Assembly (NCBI GenBank): GCA_020832235.1
Contig: JAFIEZ010000015.1
Location: forward strand, 151,105-215,104
Direction: 5' to 3'
Source of the DNA: Bacteroidota bacterium
GTDB lineage: Bacteria; Bacteroidota; Rhodothermia; Balneolales; HLUCCA01
DNA: 64,000 nucleotides
In this document: in pieces, positions 16,305-24,825 of the stretch
Layout: every line of letters begins with the position of its first letter
Numbering within the stretch: the first letter of the stretch is position 1
Position numbers and translations under genes: made by a program
The notes under the pieces: generated by a model
Told to the model about the DNA's origin: nothing
What the model saw: the letters and a program-made list of their open reading frames with translations, nothing else
The model's database searches: none

Positions 16305-16370
16305 GTTGCGTGTGTTGAGCATTATGAGATAGTATGAATGAATTCATTAAATAACTGCATCACTCAAATT

Positions 16371-16392
16371 TGTATATACAATTGTATATACA
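16371..16392. promoter_or_regulatory. Perfect 22-bp palindrome, vapBC operator
   Basis: TGTATATACAA followed immediately by its exact complement TTGTATATACA. It lies between the divergent vapB and amidohydrolase genes, so it could affect both, though AbrB-type autoregulation of vapBC is the simple reading. Confidence 0.65.
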
Positions 16393-16506
16393 TTTTCAGA
16401 AAAAGTCAAGACATAGACCCTGCACAGGTTTAACAATCATAACTGCAGGCAATACCCTATATTTCAGCTTTAGTACAGCTAACCATAGGTCAAAAACGTC
16501 TCCATT

Positions 16507-19500
16507 ATGCGCATGACAACCCATCAACCGGTCGCCACAGGCCTCCTTACATCGGCCGGAACAGTCCTCATACTCGCTGCTTTAGCGCTCGCAACCATCC
16601 TGCCGACATCCATCGTTACCGCACAAACCGCAGCCGATGCAGGCATCACAGGTACGGCGTCAGCAGCAAATCCCCACACCATCACAACATCCGCATCAAG
16701 TAACGCAGCCCCATCCGACAGCACCACAGCCGAAGAAACGCCCGAATGGCAAAAGCGCTGGAGCGTTAACGGGGAGGTCTGGAACAACTGGCCCACTCAG
16801 GAGCTGGACATCACCACCGACGAAGGCACTTGGATGAACCTGGATGTGAGTCCTGACGGAGAATACATCGTTTTCGACATGCTCGGGAACATCTACATCA
16901 TGCCAGCGGAAGGAGGCGAAGCCACGGCCCTGCGCATGAATCAGGCCTACGAACTGCAGCCCCGATTTAGTCCCGACGGACAACATATTTCGTTCACCAG
17001 CGATTACGGAGGTGGCGACAATATCTGGGTAATGCGCCGCGACGGATCCGATGCCCGGCAGATCACCCGCGAGAGTTTCCGCCTGCTGAACAACGCCGTA
17101 TGGACGCCCGAAGGCGACTACATCATCGCCCGCAAGCACTTCACCTCCACCCGGTCCCTCGGCTCCGGCGAACTCTGGATGTACCACATCAGCGGTGGCT
17201 CCGGCATTCAGCTCGTAGAACGACCCAACGCCCAGCAAGATCTGGGACAACCCTTCCTATCGCCCGACGGTCGATACGTATACTACTCGCAGGATGTATA
17301 CCCCGGCGGATTCTTCCAATACAACAAAGATCCCAACAGCCAGATTTACGCCATCAACCGCTACGACCGCGAAACCGGCCAGCGTGAGCGCATTACAGGC
17401 GGTGCTGGAGGAGCCATTTCACCAACCCTGTCGCCCGACGGCACCAAAATGGCCTTCGTTCGCCGGGTGCGCGAGCAGTCCGTCATGTTCATCCGCGACC
17501 TCGAATCGGGCATCGAACGACCCGTTTACGACGACCTCAGCCGCGACCAGCAAGAAGCCTGGGCCATTTTTGGTCCTTACACCAATTTCAACTGGATGCC
17601 CGACAGCAAGCACCTCGTATTCTGGTCGAAGGGGAAAATCCGCAAGCTGAACACCGAAACCCTCGAAGCCGGCATCATCCCGTTTGAGGCCCGCATCCAC
17701 TACACCGTGGCCGAACCCCTCACCATGGAAATCGATCCGGCGCCCGACGCTTTCACTGCGCGCGTCATTCGCCATGCCACAACCTCCCCCGACGGGCGCA
17801 CCCTGATTTTCAACGCAGCCGGATATCTGTGGACCAAATCCTTGCCCGATGGCACGCCACAGCGCCTCACCACCGGCACCGATTTCGAATTTGAACCGGT
17901 ATTTTCGCCCGACGGACGCACCCTGGTGTACGTAACCTGGAGCGATACCGATCTGGGTCGCATCATGCACCTCGATCTGAACCGCCGAAATGCTCGTCCA
18001 CAGGCGATCACCACGCAAAAAGGCATCTATCGGGAGCCGGCTTTTTCGCCGGATGGGCGCACGATTGTGTTTCGTCGCGAAAACGGAAACAATCAGCAGG
18101 GTCACGCCTGGACCGAAAACCCCGGGATTTACACCATGCCTGTAGCAGGAGGCGAGAAGAAACTGGTCACCCGGTCGGGTAGTCGAGCCACCTTCAACGC
18201 CACCGGCGACCGCATTTTCTATCATGCCGGCGGAGCCCTGAACCGACGGTACGTGAGCGTTGATCTGAATGGTCACGACGAGCGCGTACACTTCCGCTCC
18301 ACCTACGCCAATAATTTCGTACCCTCGCCCGACAACCGCTGGGTCGCCTTCAACGAGCTCTTCAAAGTCTACATCGCACCCATGCCACGGGCCGGAACCG
18401 ACATCACCCTCACCGGCGACACCCGTGCCATTCCCGTGACCCATGTTGCGCTGGATGCCGGCATCAATCTGCACTGGAGCGGTGACGGACAGCAGCTGCA
18501 CTGGACGCTCGGCGAGGAGTATTTCAGCGTGGGGCTGGATGACGCCTTCGCATTCCTGCGGAATCAGCGCGTGGATGCGGGCGCTGGCAGCTCTGCCGCC
18601 GCACCATCCGGAAACAACAGCACGACCGGAAGCACCGAAACGGAGCCCCTGCAAGAGCGTGACCGAAACGCCGGCACCCGTCCCTCCGAAATGCGTCCGC
18701 TCGGACCCAAAGACGGCATCCGCATCGGACTTGAGCTCCCATCCGACAAACCATCCGGACGCATTGCCTTCACCAACGCCCGCATCATCACCGTCAACGA
18801 AACCAACGACGTGATCGAAAACGGTACCGTAATCGTGCATGAGAACCGAATTGAAACCGTTGGTCCCGGCCGCGAAGTCCTCATCCCGCAGGGAACAACC
18901 GTAATTGACCTCCAGGGCAAAACCCTGATGCCGGGAATGGTAGACGTGCACGCCCACATCGGAAACTTCCGTAACGGCCTGAGTCCCCAGCAGCAATGGG
19001 AGTATTTCGCCAATCTGGCCTTCGGTGTAACCACGGTACACGATCCCTCCTCCGATACCGAAATGATTCACGCACACGCCGAAATGGTGCAGAACGGTGC
19101 AATGCGCGGTCCGAGGATCTTCTCCACCGGACGCATTCTGTACGGGGCTGACGGCGATTTCAAAGCTGTAATCAACACCCTCGACGATGCCCGGTCGGCC
19201 ATTCGCCGCACCCAGGCCTTTGGCGCCATCTCGGTAAAAAGCTACAACCAGCCCCGCCGCGATCAGCGTCAGCAAGTGATGCAGGCCGCACGCGAACTGG
19301 GCGTGTTGGTTGTACCGGAAGGCGGATCCACCTTTACACACAACATGACCATGCTCCTCGACGGACATACCGGTGTGGAGCACAACATTCCAATTTATCC
19401 GGTCTATAACGACGTGATGTCGCTGTGGAGAACATCCATGGCCGGCTACACCCCCACCCTTGTGGTGAACTACGGAAGTGTGAGCGGCGAGTACTACTGG

Positions 19501-20076
19501 TACCAGAACACCAATGTGTGGGAAAACGAACGCCTCCTCACCTTTACACCCCGAAGCGTAGTCGACTCACGTAGTCGACACCGAACCATGATCCCCAATG
19601 AAGAATATGTGGTCGGTCATATTGCCAGCGCCGAGCTCGTGCGCGACCTGCACCGCGAAGGCATCAACACCAACCTCGGTTCGCACGGACAAATGCAGGG
19701 CATCGCGGCGCATTGGGAGTTGTGGATGTTCGCTCAGGGCGGGATGACGCCTTTGGAGGTCATCCGAGCCGTAACCATGAACGGAGCCTCGTACATCGGA
19801 ATGGATCAACACATCGGAAGCGTCGAGCCCGGCAAACTGGCCGATATCATCGTGATTGACGGGAATCCGCTGGAGGACATCCGCACCACCGAAAACGTGA
19901 CATATACCATGGTCAACGGTAGACTTTTCGATGCCGCCACCATGAACGAAATCGGCAATCATCCGCGGGAGCGATTGCCATTCTGGTGGGAGCAGCACGG
20001 ATACAACGAGCGTTTCCCATGGCATGCAACAACCTTCATCGACAGCACCCCACAGTGTGTGTGCGGAAGGCACTAA
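16507..20076 (+). CDS. Secreted beta-propeller amidohydrolase
   Basis: 1189 residues with an N-terminal hydrophobic signal (TVLILAALALATILPTSIVTAQ). Residues ~90-700 carry many TolB/PD40 propeller units (SPDGEYIVF, SPDGQHISF, SPDGTKMAF, SPDGRTLVY). From ~750 an amidohydrolase_1 domain follows: ARIITVNETNDVIENGTVIV, MVDVHAHIG (HxH near 815-817), VKSYN (Lys), GVEHNIP, TNLGSHGQ and the C-terminal VEPGKLADIIVIDGNPLEDI. Such propeller-amidohydrolase fusions (COG0823+COG1228) are secreted or periplasmic and are thought to hydrolyse peptides or amides. The real substrate is unknown. The stop lies inside a 25-bp direct repeat (20055-20079), so the last residues (QCVCGRH) may be repeat-derived. Confidence 0.87.
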   Translation: MRMTTHQPVATGLLTSAGTVLILAALALATILPTSIVTAQTAADAGITGTASAANPHTITTSASSNAAPSDSTTAEETPEWQKRWSVNGEVWNNWPTQELDITTDEGTWMNLDVSPDGEYIVFDMLGNIYIMPAEGGEATALRMNQAYELQPRFSPDGQHISFTSDYGGGDNIWVMRRDGSDARQITRESFRLLNNAVWTPEGDYIIARKHFTSTRSLGSGELWMYHISGGSGIQLVERPNAQQDLGQPFLSPDGRYVYYSQDVYPGGFFQYNKDPNSQIYAINRYDRETGQRERITGGAGGAISPTLSPDGTKMAFVRRVREQSVMFIRDLESGIERPVYDDLSRDQQEAWAIFGPYTNFNWMPDSKHLVFWSKGKIRKLNTETLEAGIIPFEARIHYTVAEPLTMEIDPAPDAFTARVIRHATTSPDGRTLIFNAAGYLWTKSLPDGTPQRLTTGTDFEFEPVFSPDGRTLVYVTWSDTDLGRIMHLDLNRRNARPQAITTQKGIYREPAFSPDGRTIVFRRENGNNQQGHAWTENPGIYTMPVAGGEKKLVTRSGSRATFNATGDRIFYHAGGALNRRYVSVDLNGHDERVHFRSTYANNFVPSPDNRWVAFNELFKVYIAPMPRAGTDITLTGDTRAIPVTHVALDAGINLHWSGDGQQLHWTLGEEYFSVGLDDAFAFLRNQRVDAGAGSSAAAPSGNNSTTGSTETEPLQERDRNAGTRPSEMRPLGPKDGIRIGLELPSDKPSGRIAFTNARIITVNETNDVIENGTVIVHENRIETVGPGREVLIPQGTTVIDLQGKTLMPGMVDVHAHIGNFRNGLSPQQQWEYFANLAFGVTTVHDPSSDTEMIHAHAEMVQNGAMRGPRIFSTGRILYGADGDFKAVINTLDDARSAIRRTQAFGAISVKSYNQPRRDQRQQVMQAARELGVLVVPEGGSTFTHNMTMLLDGHTGVEHNIPIYPVYNDVMSLWRTSMAGYTPTLVVNYGSVSGEYYWYQNTNVWENERLLTFTPRSVVDSRSRHRTMIPNEEYVVGHIASAELVRDLHREGINTNLGSHGQMQGIAAHWELWMFAQGGMTPLEVIRAVTMNGASYIGMDQHIGSVEPGKLADIIVIDGNPLEDIRTTENVTYTMVNGRLFDAATMNEIGNHPRERLPFWWEQHGYNERFPWHATTFIDSTPQCVCGRH

Positions 20077-20079
20077 AAC
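20055..20079. repeat. 25-bp direct repeat, left copy
   Basis: GTGTGTGTGCGGAA-G-GCACTAAAAC, overlapping the stop codon of the propeller amidohydrolase. It recurs at 27945-27969 with one substitution (A for G at the 15th base), 7890 bp away and in the same orientation. The two copies bracket the response regulator, sensor kinase and efflux genes. Confidence 0.85.
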
Positions 20080-20207
20080 GGGCACTACGCACAAAAGGGC
20101 ATGGTACTAGACTCAAAATATGAACGGAATCAAAGCGATACTGACTCTGTAAGGTACAGACCTGCTGCTAACTCAAATGGCACTGATGCTAAACCAAATC
20201 ACAGGCT

Positions 20208-20912
20208 ATGCACATACTCCTGATAGAAGACGAAGAAAAAGTAGCGCGGTTCATCAAAAAAGGACTGGAAGAGGCGTCGTATACCGTCGATGTTGCGTCT
20301 ACCGGTCCTGAGGGGGTTCAAAAAGCCATTGGCGGACAATACGATGTCATCATTCTGGATGTAGTACTGCCCGGAAGCAGCGGTCTGGAGGTATGCCGCA
20401 GCATCCGCCAGCAGGGCGTGACCGTGCCCGTACTCATGCTCACCGCGCTGGGTACACTTCAGGACAAAGTAACGGGACTCGACTACGGGGCCGATGACTA
20501 CCTCACCAAGCCCTTTCATTTTCAGGAGCTTCTTGCCCGGCTTCGGGCACTAACCCGAAGGAGCCGTAGCAGCAGCCAGGGCAGCCTCGCCGCCGAAAAC
20601 TCGCAGCCAGACACCGACAACATCCTGTCCATCGACGACCTCGAAATCAACACCGACGCCAAAACCGTCACACGGTCGGGCGAAAGCATCACCCTCACCG
20701 CCCGCGAATTCCGCCTCCTCGAACTGTTGGTCAAAAACCGGGGCAAGGTCCTTTCGCGCTCTTACATTGCCGAGGTCATCTGGGAGCAGGCCTTCGAAAC
20801 CGGTTCGAACGTAATCGATGTGTATATTAACTACCTGCGCAAAAAAATTGATCATGGTCACTCGCGGAAACTCATCCACACCGTTATCGGGATGGGATAT
20901 GTACTGCGATGA
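20208..20912 (+). CDS. OmpR/CusR-family response regulator
   Basis: 234 residues. Receiver domain: acidic pair EDEE (7-10), phospho-acceptor D51 in VIILDVVLPGSSG, Thr in LMLTALG, Lys in YLTKPF (~102). A Ser/Gln-rich linker is followed by a winged-helix Trans_reg_C domain (LEINTDAKTVTRSGESITLTAREFRLLELLVKNRGKVLSRSYIAEVIWEQ...NVIDVYINYLRKKID). The kinase gene starts 21 nt downstream. Position before a CzcCBA-type efflux operon indicates metal-responsive control. Four heptamers with 11-bp phasing at 22303-22342 are its likely binding site. Confidence 0.92.
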   Translation: MHILLIEDEEKVARFIKKGLEEASYTVDVASTGPEGVQKAIGGQYDVIILDVVLPGSSGLEVCRSIRQQGVTVPVLMLTALGTLQDKVTGLDYGADDYLTKPFHFQELLARLRALTRRSRSSSQGSLAAENSQPDTDNILSIDDLEINTDAKTVTRSGESITLTAREFRLLELLVKNRGKVLSRSYIAEVIWEQAFETGSNVIDVYINYLRKKIDHGHSRKLIHTVIGMGYVLR

Positions 20913-20933
20913 TGACATAAAAACACGTTCATA

Positions 20934-22319
20934 GTGAAGATCCGAAATCGTTTATCGCTTCAGTTTACCGCCCTTGTGGCTTCGGTGCTGCTCATTTTTT
21001 GCGTGATTATTTACTCCATAACCGCAACGCAGGTACGCAACGATTTCTTCGACGAGCTGTACGACCGAACCCTCACTACAGCCTACATTTTTCTGGAGGA
21101 GGATGAATTTCCGCCCCATGTGTACGAGCTGATTCGGGAGCGCTATATACGCAGTCTGCCCGGGGAGATAGCCCAGCTTTTCGACATGCAAAATCAGCCC
21201 GAGTTTCTGCCGTTATCGCAGGAGGTGCGTTACAGCGACGAACTCATCAATTATATTCGCGATACGGAATTTCATACATTCAGCCAGGATGACCGTCAGG
21301 CCGTAGGTATTTTTTATCGCGATAATCAGGGTGATTTCGTGGTCATCGTTTCGGCAGTGAATACCGCAGGACAAGCCCAGCTGTATAACCTCACCCGGGC
21401 TCTGGTGGCGGGGTATTTCATTTGTGTGGCGATACTTTTCCTGGCCGGACGTTTCTTCGCGGCCCAGTCGCTTCGGCCCATCCCACGCGTGGTGCAGCAG
21501 GTGAACGCCATCACGCCCGACAAGCTGGATGCCCGCCTTGACGACGGCGGTAATATGGACGAAATCAGCGAGCTGGCGAATACCTTCAACAACCTGCTCG
21601 AACGGCTTCAGGGCAGCATCCTGATGCAGCAACGGTTTGTGGCCAACGCCTCGCATGAGCTGCGCACGCCGCTGACCAGCGTAATCGGCGAGGTTGAGGT
21701 GACCCTGAGCAAAGCCCGGTCGACCGAGGAGTACGAGGAAGTGCTTCGAAGCATCCATCACGACGCCCTCATGCTGCACGAGCTGATCAACGGGTTGCTG
21801 CAAATCGCCCAGACCGAATCCGAAAAGCTGCACAACCTCCTCGAAAAGGTGCGCATTGATGAGCTTGTTCAGGAGGCCGGCATGCTGGTAGAGAAAAAGT
21901 ATTCCGGCGCTTCGGTGCAGGTAAATTACGCCGATGGACTTGCCGACATGGATGCATTTATCATGCCCGCGCCGAAGTCCCTGCTGCTGAACGTGTTCGT
22001 GAACGTCATTGATAATGCCATCAAGTTCTCGCCGGAGAATCCGAGGGCGGCAGTACAGCTGGATGCAAACGCTGATGACATCCGAATTGTGATTCGGGAT
22101 GAAGGAATCGGCATTCCCGCCGAGGAGCAGGATCGCGTTTTCGATCCATTTTACCGCTCCGACAGCGCGATTGCGTACGGGGGCTACGGGATCGGACTAT
22201 CCCTGGTGAAGCGGGTGGTTACCCTGCTCGGCGGACAGGTGACACTTGTTTCAGAACCCGAAAAAGGCACGTCTGTTACAATCTTTTTCAAAAAATCGGA
22301 TGTTTTAATGCCGTTTTAA
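20934..22319 (+). CDS. CusS-like sensor histidine kinase
   Basis: 461 residues from GTG 20934 (MKIRNRLSLQFTALVASVLLIFCVIIYSITATQ). Two membrane helices (about 10-32 and 158-180) enclose a ~125-residue periplasmic sensor part. Then HAMP (RPIPRVVQQVNAITPDKLDARL), HisKA with phospho-acceptor in NASHELRTPLTSVIGE (His ~240), and HATPase_c with N box (NVIDNAIKFSP), G1 (DEGIGIP), F (FDPFYR) and G2 (GGYGIGLSLVK) boxes. It partners the response regulator just upstream. The stop is within the operator for the efflux genes. Confidence 0.92.
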   Translation: MKIRNRLSLQFTALVASVLLIFCVIIYSITATQVRNDFFDELYDRTLTTAYIFLEEDEFPPHVYELIRERYIRSLPGEIAQLFDMQNQPEFLPLSQEVRYSDELINYIRDTEFHTFSQDDRQAVGIFYRDNQGDFVVIVSAVNTAGQAQLYNLTRALVAGYFICVAILFLAGRFFAAQSLRPIPRVVQQVNAITPDKLDARLDDGGNMDEISELANTFNNLLERLQGSILMQQRFVANASHELRTPLTSVIGEVEVTLSKARSTEEYEEVLRSIHHDALMLHELINGLLQIAQTESEKLHNLLEKVRIDELVQEAGMLVEKKYSGASVQVNYADGLADMDAFIMPAPKSLLLNVFVNVIDNAIKFSPENPRAAVQLDANADDIRIVIRDEGIGIPAEEQDRVFDPFYRSDSAIAYGGYGIGLSLVKRVVTLLGGQVTLVSEPEKGTSVTIFFKKSDVLMPF

Positions 22320-22342
22320 TCTCGTACTAATCCGGTCTTAAT
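22303..22342 (+). promoter_or_regulatory. Four 11-bp-phased heptamers, response-regulator operator
   Basis: TTTTAAT (22303), TTTTAAT (22314), TACTAAT (22325) and TCTTAAT (22336), separated by 4-nt G/C spacers (gccg, ctcg, ccgg), give a strict 11-bp repeat. PhoB/OmpR-family regulators bind direct repeats with this spacing. The site overlaps the last codons of the kinase gene and ends 49 bp before the outer-membrane efflux gene, so that gene cluster probably has its own regulated promoter here. Confidence 0.7.
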
Positions 22343-22391
22343 ACCGGGTGGATATTCTCTTCAGGTTAGCAACACGGACGAGAATATCACT

Positions 22392-23693
22392 ATGAGAATC
22401 ATACCCTTTTGTACGTTTTCGCTGGTTTTACTGTTTTCGCTGATTGGAGGCAAAGCGGTGGGAGCAACCGCCGAGGAATCGCGCCCCGACACCCTTACGC
22501 TCAGCCTTGCCCAGGCCGAAACCCGATTTATTGAAGAAAACCTCGGACTCATCGCAGCCCGCATCCAGCTCGACATCGCCGACGCGAAAATCCGTCAGGC
22601 CCGGCTCTGGGAGAATCCGGAGGTGAGCATCGAGCATCAGATTATCAATCGAAACGGAAACGGTCCCATTGGATTCACCTCCTCCGACAACACCGTTTTC
22701 GAGATAGAACAAACGATTTTCACCTCGGGCAAACGTACCCGCAACATCCGCCTGCGGGAGCTGGAAAAAATGGAGGTGACCCACGCTTTTGATGTGCTGT
22801 TACGCTCCATGCGTCGCGACCTGCGCGAAAGCTGGTTCGATTTCGAGCGACTTTCGGCCTCAACGGCGTTGTTTGATGAACAAATTGACGGATTACGGCG
22901 GATGCTGACTGTTTTTGAGTCCCAGGTGGAAGAGGGGAATATTTCACGGCTGGAAGTCATTCGACTGCGCGGACTCCTGCTTGAGCTTCAGGATGAACGC
23001 AATGGCCTGCTCAATGACCTCGACGAAGCGGAGCGGAGCCTGCAAATCCTGCTGAATTTACCGGGAGTTCCGCTGCGTCCCGAGCCCTCGCTACGGTCGT
23101 ATAATGCCACCCTGACGGCATCCCTCCCCGACGTACACGAACTTGCCGAAATGGCCCTGGAATATCGCAGTGATTTGCGGCAATCCCGCGCGGCGATGGC
23201 CGTATCCCGCCAACAGGTTCGCGTTGAGCAAGCTGCGGCCCGTCCGGATGTGGCGTTGGGACTGGTCTACGACCGCCTCGACGGTCCGGTAGACCACTAC
23301 TGGGGCATGCTCATCAGCTTTGATGTACCGCTGTTCAATCGCAATCAGGGCGCAGTGCGCGCCGCCCGACACGAACTTCGTCAGCACGAATTATTCCTCC
23401 AGCAACATCAGGATGCGGTCATGGCCGAGGTTTCGGGAGCGCGTGGAAAGCTCCTGCGTGCCGATGCCTTGCACGCTGAACTCCGCACCGACGACCTGGA
23501 CGATTTGAGTGAGATTCTTCAGATGCTGCTCCGGTCCTATCGTAGCGGCGAACTCAGCCTGGTAGCTTTTATCGATTATTATGAGTCCTTCCGGGAGGGA
23601 GTTCTTCGCCAGCTGTCTGTTCAAAACGACTGGCTCATTGCCATAGAAGAACTGAATTACACCGTCGGACGTGACCTGTTATCCATCCCATAA
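22392..23693 (+). CDS. TolC/CzcC-family outer-membrane efflux protein
   Basis: 433 residues with a signal peptide (IPFCTFSLVLLFSLIGGKAVGA). Two OEP repeats are visible: LTLSLAQAETRFIEENLGLIAARIQLDIADAKIRQARLWENPEVSIEHQ near the start and a second coiled half (ALEYRSDLRQSRAAMAVSRQQVRVEQAAARPDVALGLVYDR). It forms the trimeric outer-membrane channel of the tripartite exporter encoded by this and the next two genes. Confidence 0.9.
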   Translation: MRIIPFCTFSLVLLFSLIGGKAVGATAEESRPDTLTLSLAQAETRFIEENLGLIAARIQLDIADAKIRQARLWENPEVSIEHQIINRNGNGPIGFTSSDNTVFEIEQTIFTSGKRTRNIRLRELEKMEVTHAFDVLLRSMRRDLRESWFDFERLSASTALFDEQIDGLRRMLTVFESQVEEGNISRLEVIRLRGLLLELQDERNGLLNDLDEAERSLQILLNLPGVPLRPEPSLRSYNATLTASLPDVHELAEMALEYRSDLRQSRAAMAVSRQQVRVEQAAARPDVALGLVYDRLDGPVDHYWGMLISFDVPLFNRNQGAVRAARHELRQHELFLQQHQDAVMAEVSGARGKLLRADALHAELRTDDLDDLSEILQMLLRSYRSGELSLVAFIDYYESFREGVLRQLSVQNDWLIAIEELNYTVGRDLLSIP

Positions 23694-23703
23694 TCACTAT
23701 CGT

Positions 23704-24813
23704 ATGAAACCCATGTTCAGAATACCACTTGTGGCACTATGTGTTCTCGTAATCGGATGTTCCGGCAACGAAACCGAGGCAGAATCCGCAACGGCAACCG
23801 ATGAAACGACCTGTTTATCTGACACCATGATGGAGCTGATCAAGCTGGATGAGGTGGAAGAAGGCGAATCGAGGCGCATGCTGACCCTCACGGGCGAGGT
23901 CACGGCCGATCCCGATCGCATGTACCGGGTTTATGCGGCGGCCGGTGGCGTTGTTGAAAACGTTCGCGTTCAACGCGGTGAAGCCGTTCGCCGGGGACAA
24001 ACCCTGATGGAGGTTCGTTCCCCCGAAATCGCGGCTTTTCGCAAGGATGAAGCCGCTGCCCGGGCGCAGGTTCGCCTCGCAGAGCGTCAGCTGGATTTAA
24101 CCCGTTCGATGGTGGAGTCGGGCGTTGTTGGACAGCGCGAGCTCATCGAAGCCGAGCTGGCCGTTGAACAGTCCCAGATTGACCTCGAACAAATTCGACA
24201 GCGCGCAGCGGTTCTGGGCATTCGCGAAGACGACAGTACAGGCTCGGGGCTGTATCGCCTCACCGCGCCACAATCGGGATTCGTGCTTGAGCGGCACGCA
24301 CACGCCGGTATGTTACTCCGCGATGAAGACGAATCGGTATTTACCCTGGCCGACCTGTCGCACGTACACATCGTCGCCAATATTTTTGAACGGGATATAC
24401 GCTGGGTTCGCGAAGGCGCCGCTGTTGAAATCAGTACCTTAGCCTATCCCGACACTGTTTTCACCGGGCGCGTAACACGGGTATCTCAGGTTTTACATCC
24501 CGATAAGCGTGTAGCGGAAGCCATCATTGCCATTCCAAATTCCGAGAACCTCCTCAAACCCGGCATGTTCGCGGGAATTCGTATTGAGCGAAATGGCGGC
24601 GAGCGTAGTATGCGAGTACCTCAGGCCGCCCTCATATTCGATAACAATGCCCATCACGTCGTTGTTTTTCGTGATGCCTGCGATGTGGAAGTCCGCACCG
24701 TGTCTATAGCCGATCGTTTCAACGACACCGTTTTTTTGTCCGACGGCGTGGAATCCGGCGAGACCGTCGTTTCCAACAAGCAACTCCTCATTTTCAACCA
24801 ATTGATGTACTAA
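23704..24813 (+). CDS. RND efflux periplasmic adaptor (CzcB-like lipoprotein)
   Basis: 369 residues from ATG 23704. The start MKPMFRIPLVALCVLVIGCSG is a lipoprotein signal with lipobox VIGC. Membrane-fusion-protein order: beta-barrel/lipoyl half (VYAAAGGVVENVRVQRGEAVRRGQTLMEVRSPE), alpha-hairpin (~110-165), second lipoyl half (LTAPQSGFVLERHAHAGMLLRDEDESVFTLADLSHVHIVANIFERDI) and a C-terminal beta-barrel (PGMFAGIRIER). It links the inner-membrane pump to the outer-membrane channel. The gene follows the OEP gene by 10 nt. Confidence 0.9.
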   Translation: MKPMFRIPLVALCVLVIGCSGNETEAESATATDETTCLSDTMMELIKLDEVEEGESRRMLTLTGEVTADPDRMYRVYAAAGGVVENVRVQRGEAVRRGQTLMEVRSPEIAAFRKDEAAARAQVRLAERQLDLTRSMVESGVVGQRELIEAELAVEQSQIDLEQIRQRAAVLGIREDDSTGSGLYRLTAPQSGFVLERHAHAGMLLRDEDESVFTLADLSHVHIVANIFERDIRWVREGAAVEISTLAYPDTVFTGRVTRVSQVLHPDKRVAEAIIAIPNSENLLKPGMFAGIRIERNGGERSMRVPQAALIFDNNAHHVVVFRDACDVEVRTVSIADRFNDTVFLSDGVESGETVVSNKQLLIFNQLMY

Positions 24814-24825
24814 TCTCAGGCAACC

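Noticed and set aside
17419..19383. 654-codon minus-strand open frame
   Set aside because: It is fully antisense to the propeller amidohydrolase, whose GC-rich codons leave the opposite frame open. No family features. The same holds for the long minus frame at 13777-14916 inside the S9 peptidase and 25522-26697 inside the pump gene.
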